From an uncultured Ruminococcus sp. (GTDB lineage: Bacteria > Bacillota > Clostridia > Oscillospirales > Ruminococcaceae), in contig CAMNFW010000080.1 in the NCBI GenBank assembly GCA_946537565.1, positions 1-8,392 of the forward strand: DNA of 8,392 nt, read 5' to 3'. The translations under genes and the position numbers were made by a program. Every line of letters begins with the position of its first letter. Within the stretch, counting starts at the first letter, position 1. Positions 4,875 through 8,392 of the stretch are shown here, one piece after another. A model generated the notes under the pieces. The model did no database searches. It saw only the letters and a list, made by a program, of their open reading frames with translations, and had not been told where the DNA came from.

Positions 4875-5624
4875 TTGTCGCATATCAAAACAGAAAATCT
4901 ATATGTTGGTTATAATAAAAAAATAATCGCTGGGGATATTAGCTTCAGTATCAGCAAGGGTGAGATACTCACTATTATCGGACCTAATGGATGCGGAAAA
5001 TCCACACTGCTTAAAACTGTTGCCTCTCAGCTTGAACCGCTTTCCGGATCAGTATATTTATCCGGTAAAAGCAAAATAGATATAACTGAAAAAGAACTCG
5101 CACAAAAAATGTCTGTAATGCTTACAGGAAGGCTTAAAGCTGAACTTATGACCTGCCGTGATGTTGTAGAAACAGGAAGGTATCCATATACAGGAGTGCT
5201 GGGACTGCTGACTGAAAATGATAATAAGATCGTGAATAAAGCTCTTGAAACTGTTAACGCACAGGAGCTTGCGGATATTTATTTCAGTCAGCTAAGTGAC
5301 GGTCAGAAACAGCGCATCATGCTTGCAAGGGCAATTGCTCAGGAGCCGGAAATACTCATTCTTGACGAGCCAACTAATTTTCTTGACATAAAGTATAAGC
5401 TTGAACTGCTGACAATGCTGAAAAAGCTGTCATCAGAAAATGAAATATCTATCATCATGACACTTCATGAACTGGAGCTGGCTAAAAAAGTGTCTGACAA
5501 GGTGCTGTGCATAAAAAACGGCAAGCCTGATAAACTTGGCGCTCCGGATGAGGTATTCACATCGAAGTATATATGCTCACTGTTTGACATTTCATCAGAC
5601 AGCTATGAATTATGGTATAAATGA
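4875..5624 (+). CDS. ABC transporter ATP-binding protein, BtuD/FecE family
   Basis: A 249-residue cytoplasmic ATPase that powers the permease encoded just upstream. Motifs are Walker A GPNGCGKST (36-44), signature LSDGQKQR (140-147), Walker B ILILDEP (160-166) and the H-loop His198 in TLHEL. The usual Q-loop glutamine is not evident: the segment VMLTGRLKAELMTCRDVV (81-98) has Thr84 about where Gln would be, before the GRYPYTG motif (101-107). The start is TTG at 4875, preceded by GAGGTGAG (4862-4869). No in-frame ATG occurs before the Walker A motif, so the TTG is well supported. It starts 13 bases after the permease stop and is the last gene of the operon. The intact core motifs argue for a working ATPase. 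Confidence 0.92.
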   Translation: MSHIKTENLYVGYNKKIIAGDISFSISKGEILTIIGPNGCGKSTLLKTVASQLEPLSGSVYLSGKSKIDITEKELAQKMSVMLTGRLKAELMTCRDVVETGRYPYTGVLGLLTENDNKIVNKALETVNAQELADIYFSQLSDGQKQRIMLARAIAQEPEILILDEPTNFLDIKYKLELLTMLKKLSSENEISIIMTLHELELAKKVSDKVLCIKNGKPDKLGAPDEVFTSKYICSLFDISSDSYELWYK

Positions 5625-5629
5625 TAAAT

Positions 5630-5679
5630 GTGGGAATGTACAATTATTATTAATATTTGTGCAATCCTACAATTTTTTT
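5630..5679 (+). terminator. Strong terminator ending the B12-controlled operon
   Basis: The arm 5630-5648 (starting GTGGGAATG) pairs with 5652-5670 (ending CAATCCTAC): fifteen Watson-Crick pairs, two G-U and two mismatches. After AA, a run of seven T (5673-5679) follows. It begins six bases after the ATPase stop. The next 114 bases (5680-5793) are very AT-rich, and I see no gene or other structure there. Confidence 0.85.
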
Positions 5680-5793
5680 GCTTTTTACTGTATTAAATCG
5701 CACATAAATCATGTAATTAACGTTATTATTTATTAAATATTATCTGTCAGGATAAGATATACATAAAAAAAGTAAAAATTTACAAAAAAACTC

Positions 5794-5822
5794 TTGCTAA
5801 ATATAGAATAATGTGTTATAAT
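5794..5822 (+). promoter_or_regulatory. Sigma-A promoter of the second operon
   Basis: TTGCTA (5794-5799) and a perfect TATAAT (5817-5822) are separated by 17 bases. The predicted start near 5829 leaves a short leader of about 46 bases. That leader ends in a strong ribosome binding site, AAAGGAG (5861-5867), 7 bases before the ATG at 5875. No riboswitch or long leader is present, so this unit is independent of the B12 control upstream. Confidence 0.85.
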
Positions 5823-5874
5823 AGTTAAAGTGCATTGACATCACTGTGCAATTAATCAATAAAGGAGAATTAAC

Positions 5875-7437
5875 ATGAAAAAAGTTATAATTATCGGCGC
5901 TGGACCTGCCGGTCTGACCGCTGCATATGAACTTCTTAAGGACGGATCCGGAGAGTATGACGTAACTGTACTGGAAGAATCCAACTGTATCGGCGGTATC
6001 TCTAAAACCGTAAACTATAAGGGTAACCGTATGGATATGGGCGGACACAGATTCTTCTCAAAAATGCCGGAGGTAAACGAGTGGTGGAGCAAAATGCTTC
6101 CTCTTCAGGGTGCGCCTTCGTATGATGACAGACTCCTCAGAAGAAGAGTTAACATTGAGCCGGGCGGTCCTGACCCTCAGAAGGTCAACCGTGTAATGCT
6201 TAAAAGACGCAGAGTTTCAAGAATTCTCTTCAATGATAAATTCTATGACTATCCTGTATCACTTAAGCCTGAAACTATCAAGAACTTCGGCTTCTTAACT
6301 ACAATGAAGGTCGGTTTCAGCTACCTCGGTGCAGTTATTCATAAGCGTCCGGAGACAAATCTTGAAAACTTCTATATCAACTGCTTCGGCAAACAGCTTT
6401 ACTCCATGTTTTTTGAATATTATACAGAAAACCTCTGGGGCCGTCATCCCAGCGAGATCGACGCTTCATGGGGCGCACAGCGTACAAAGGGTCTTTCTAT
6501 CGTAGGAATCATTAAGGATTTCTTCGGCAAGCTCTTTAAGGTAAAGAACCGTAAGGTCAACACCTCTCTGATCGAAGAATTCAAATATCCTAAGCTTGGT
6601 CCCGGTCAGCTCTGGGAAGTTACTGCTGCTGAGATCAAAAAGCTCGGCGGTAATATCATAATGGAAGCCGGAGTTACTAAGCTTCACAAGAATGCTGACA
6701 ATGTTCTCATTGGTGTTACTTACGTCAAGGACGGCGAAGAAATACAGCTCGACGGTGACTATGTAGTATCTTCAATGCCTGTAAAGGATCTTGTTGCCGG
6801 TATGAATGACGTTCCTGCTGATCCTGCAAGAATTGCTGCTGGTCTTCCTTACCGTGACTATATGACTCTTGGTGTGCTTGTTCCAAAGCTTAAGCTCAAG
6901 AATCAGACAAATATGAGAACAGTCAGCAATATTGTTCCTGACTGCTGGGTATACGTTCAGGACAGACGTGTTAAAATGGGACGTTTCCAGATCTATAACA
7001 ACTGGTCACCATATATGGTCAAGGATCTTAAGAATACTGTTTGGCTTGGTCTTGAATATTTCGTAACAGAAGGGGACAAGTTCTGGAATATGACAGAAGA
7101 ACAGTTCTCTGCATTCTGCGCTAAGGAAATGGTAAAGCTTGGTCTTATTGAAAGCACTTCTGATGTTCTCGATACACACATGGAAAAGGTAAAGAAAGCC
7201 TATCCCGCTTACTTTGATACCTATGAAGAAATGGATACACTTATTGATTACCTCAATACTATCCCGAACCTCTTCTGCGTTGGAAGAAACGGTCAGCACC
7301 GCTACAATAACCTCGATCACTCTATGGTTACTTCCTTTGAGGCTGTTAAGGATATCAAGGGCGGCATCACCGATAAATCCAACGTTTGGAGCGTAAATAC
7401 CGAAAAGGAATATCACGAGGAGAAGAAGAATGGCTAA
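5875..7437 (+). CDS. FAD-dependent oxidoreductase, UDP-galactopyranose mutase / HemY-like superfamily
   Basis: A 520-residue cytoplasmic flavoprotein. A Rossmann FAD-binding motif opens the protein ([16 protein letters not shown], 5-20), with Glu at the end of the second strand (VLEES, 32-36). IGGISKT (39-45) and MGGHRFF (55-61) follow. A C-terminal FAD-contacting segment, [18 protein letters not shown], lies at about 467-484. The GGHRFF and YNNLDHSM blocks suit the NAD(P)/FAD-dependent COG1232 group, which includes UDP-galactopyranose mutases and protoporphyrinogen oxidase-like proteins. At 520 residues it is longer than a typical bacterial UDP-galactopyranose mutase (about 370-400), so I do not name it Glf. 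Its operon partners are GtrA-like and membrane proteins, which points to sugar or polyprenyl-linked sugar chemistry. A haem-pathway role has no support from context. It has the strongest ribosome binding site in the window and many C-ending codons, consistent with good expression. Confidence 0.85.
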   Translation: MKKVIIIGAGPAGLTAAYELLKDGSGEYDVTVLEESNCIGGISKTVNYKGNRMDMGGHRFFSKMPEVNEWWSKMLPLQGAPSYDDRLLRRRVNIEPGGPDPQKVNRVMLKRRRVSRILFNDKFYDYPVSLKPETIKNFGFLTTMKVGFSYLGAVIHKRPETNLENFYINCFGKQLYSMFFEYYTENLWGRHPSEIDASWGAQRTKGLSIVGIIKDFFGKLFKVKNRKVNTSLIEEFKYPKLGPGQLWEVTAAEIKKLGGNIIMEAGVTKLHKNADNVLIGVTYVKDGEEIQLDGDYVVSSMPVKDLVAGMNDVPADPARIAAGLPYRDYMTLGVLVPKLKLKNQTNMRTVSNIVPDCWVYVQDRRVKMGRFQIYNNWSPYMVKDLKNTVWLGLEYFVTEGDKFWNMTEEQFSAFCAKEMVKLGLIESTSDVLDTHMEKVKKAYPAYFDTYEEMDTLIDYLNTIPNLFCVGRNGQHRYNNLDHSMVTSFEAVKDIKGGITDKSNVWSVNTEKEYHEEKKNG

Positions 7438-7951
7438 TTCTCAGTTTCAGGAGATAAAGGATATTCTTCGTGAACGCAAGATCGGAAAGCTTTTTGTAGG
7501 AGATACTGAGAATACTTTCATTCAGTTTTTCAGATATTTATTTGTGGGCGGACTTGCAACAGTTGTTGACTGGGCTGTGTCCTATATACTGTTCAAGTTC
7601 GTATTCCACGAAAGTCTGGCTGTTGTCGCAAATTCTCTTTCGTTTGTAGCAGGACTGATAGTCAATTATATTATCAGCACCTTCTGGGTATTCAAGCCTG
7701 ATAAGACCAAATCAAGATTTGTTGAGTTTATACAGTTTGCAGCGATAGGTCTTGTGGGACTGCTGCTTACTATGGGTATAACAAAGCTGTTTGAGATATG
7801 GCTGGCTGATAAGACAAGCGCTTATCAGATCATAGCAAAGATAGTCTCCACAGGAGTAGCTTTCTTCTGGAATTTCTTTGCAAGAAAGATCCTTCTTTTC
7901 TCCAAAAAATCTAATCATTCTACTAAAGGTGGTGAGCCGAAAAATGAGTGA
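7430..7951 (+). CDS. GtrA-family membrane protein
   Basis: A 173-residue protein with four predicted membrane helices (about 32-57, 63-86, 99-122 and 131-155), the size and layout of GtrA (PF04138). Typical features are [20 protein letters not shown] (33-52) near the start, [10 protein letters not shown] (79-88) closing the second helix pair, and [13 protein letters not shown] (145-157) at the end. Family members are thought to help move polyprenyl-phosphate-linked sugars across the membrane for surface glycan decoration. The ATG overlaps the end of the flavoprotein gene by 8 bases, with GAGGAG (7418-7423) as ribosome binding site, so the two are cotranslated. The basic, Ser-rich C-terminal tail is cytoplasmic by inference. 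Confidence 0.9.
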   Translation: MANSQFQEIKDILRERKIGKLFVGDTENTFIQFFRYLFVGGLATVVDWAVSYILFKFVFHESLAVVANSLSFVAGLIVNYIISTFWVFKPDKTKSRFVEFIQFAAIGLVGLLLTMGITKLFEIWLADKTSAYQIIAKIVSTGVAFFWNFFARKILLFSKKSNHSTKGGEPKNE

Positions 7952-8392
7952 TGAAAAAGAACTCAAAAAGGATGAAGAAGTGCTTGAAGAGTCTGGAAAA
8001 GCTAAAGAGATCACGTCAGATCAAAAGCTTCCTTCGGCTGACAGCGCTTCCACTGATCAGCAGGTCGATCAGAATGAAACTGAACCCGCTGCGAACAATA
8101 ATGAACCGGCTGCTGAACCTGTACCGGAAAGTACTGGTGAAAAGATAAGACGCATCTTCAAAAGTGCCTGTGATTCAGTCAATAACGGCGACAGCAAATT
8201 AATGAAAACCTTATCATATTTTGTTCCTTCGCTGTTATTTGTTTTCACAATGATCACTATGGTGTATTTTATAACATCCGGCTATAAGATCGAATTCCAT
8301 GCCGATTGTACAGATACGATCATGTGGGCGAATGCGTCTATTGAAGGCGATGCTGTATATGATACCAATTTCGGATATGCCTGTTTTCTTCC
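7944..8392 (+). CDS. Unrecognised membrane protein, N-terminal part, runs off the window
   Basis: An open reading frame from ATG 7944 to the window end: 149 complete codons and no stop. It overlaps the GtrA-like gene by 8 bases and has the ribosome binding site AAAGGTGGTGAG (7925-7936), 7 bases before the start. The first 65 or so residues are charged and low in complexity, rich in Glu, Asp, Asn, Pro and Ala (for example NNNEPAAEPVPESTGE, 51-66). A basic patch (KIRRIF, 67-72) and one clear membrane helix (about 91-112, YFVPSLLFVFTMITMVYFIT) follow. Then comes an apparently extracytoplasmic stretch containing FHADCTDTIMWANASIEG (118-135). A short N-terminal cytoplasmic tail before a first helix, with an acidic residue cluster soon after it, would suit a polytopic GT-C-type glycosyltransferase. 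Too little is present to assign a family. Confidence 0.8.
   Translation, partial: MSDEKELKKDEEVLEESGKAKEITSDQKLPSADSASTDQQVDQNETEPAANNNEPAAEPVPESTGEKIRRIFKSACDSVNNGDSKLMKTLSYFVPSLLFVFTMITMVYFITSGYKIEFHADCTDTIMWANASIEGDAVYDTNFGYACFL

Noticed and set aside
5827..5860. Possible small hairpin or operator from repeated TGCA in the second leader
   Set aside because: Only four self-complementary bases pair and no longer symmetry is present, so chance is the better explanation.
5875..7437. Protoporphyrinogen oxidase (hemY) role that would link the second operon to tetrapyrrole metabolism
   Set aside because: The similarity is to the broad flavoprotein superfamily. The gene has its own promoter after a strong terminator, and its partners are GtrA-like and membrane proteins.
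7948..8148. Short plus-strand frame after the GtrA-like gene
   Set aside because: It is out of frame with the supported ATG at 7944. That frame has a good ribosome binding site and a membrane helix and stays open to the window end; the short frame is a Lys/Arg-rich shadow.
1..8392. CRISPR arrays, tRNA or rRNA genes, insertion sequences and attachment sites
   Set aside because: I saw no regularly spaced repeats, no tRNA cloverleaf or rRNA-like blocks, no transposase-like protein and no terminal inverted repeats. The genes are collinear and regularly spaced.

Overview
The window looks like low-to-moderate GC Firmicutes DNA, most likely a gut or rumen clostridial organism of the Ruminococcus/Oscillospiraceae/Lachnospiraceae kind. 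The grounds are consensus sigma-A promoters with 17-base spacers, strong AGGAG-type ribosome binding sites, intrinsic terminators, and Gram-positive-style lipoproteins whose mature ends are rich in Ser, Thr and Glu. All genes are on the + strand. The species assignment is an inference.

Layout. (1) Positions 2-157: the 3' end of a precorrin-8X / cobalt-precorrin-8 methylmutase gene (cbiC/cobH), so the neighbourhood includes de novo corrin-ring synthesis. (2) 215-645: a consensus promoter and a leader of about 395 nt. The leader holds a cobalamin riboswitch with a readable B12 box, P1 helix and L5-L13 kissing loop, then an intrinsic terminator with a candidate antiterminator, then a hairpin that buries the ribosome binding site. 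(3) 646-5624: a five-gene operon. It encodes a CbiK-type cobaltochelatase made as an exported lipoprotein, a lipoprotein with two diverged beta-rich repeats (NEAT-like at most), a lipoprotein substrate-binding protein of the BtuF/FepB class, a FecCD/BtuC permease, and an ABC ATPase with a TTG start. An intercistronic hairpin follows the chelatase gene, and a strong terminator ends the operon at 5630-5679. (4) 5794-8392: a separate transcription unit with its own promoter. It encodes an FAD-dependent oxidoreductase of the UDP-galactopyranose mutase / HemY-like superfamily, a GtrA-family membrane protein, and the start of an unrecognised membrane protein that runs off the window. This looks like a cell-surface polysaccharide or glycolipid unit.

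How the genes fit together. The B12 riboswitch places the whole five-gene cassette under corrinoid control. Three consecutive proteins carry lipoprotein signal peptides, and the last of them is the natural partner of the permease and ATPase. The simplest reading is an envelope-located system that binds a tetrapyrrole or cobalt species outside the cell, handles its metal with a surface chelatase, and imports the product. The odd feature is the chelatase: CbiK normally works in the cytoplasm on sirohydrochlorin, yet here it has a lipobox, an acidic tether and an apparently intact active site. Whether it loads cobalt into a scavenged tetrapyrrole, removes metal, or serves as a cobalt-binding protein cannot be decided from sequence. 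This cassette is the best candidate in the window for an under-described system.
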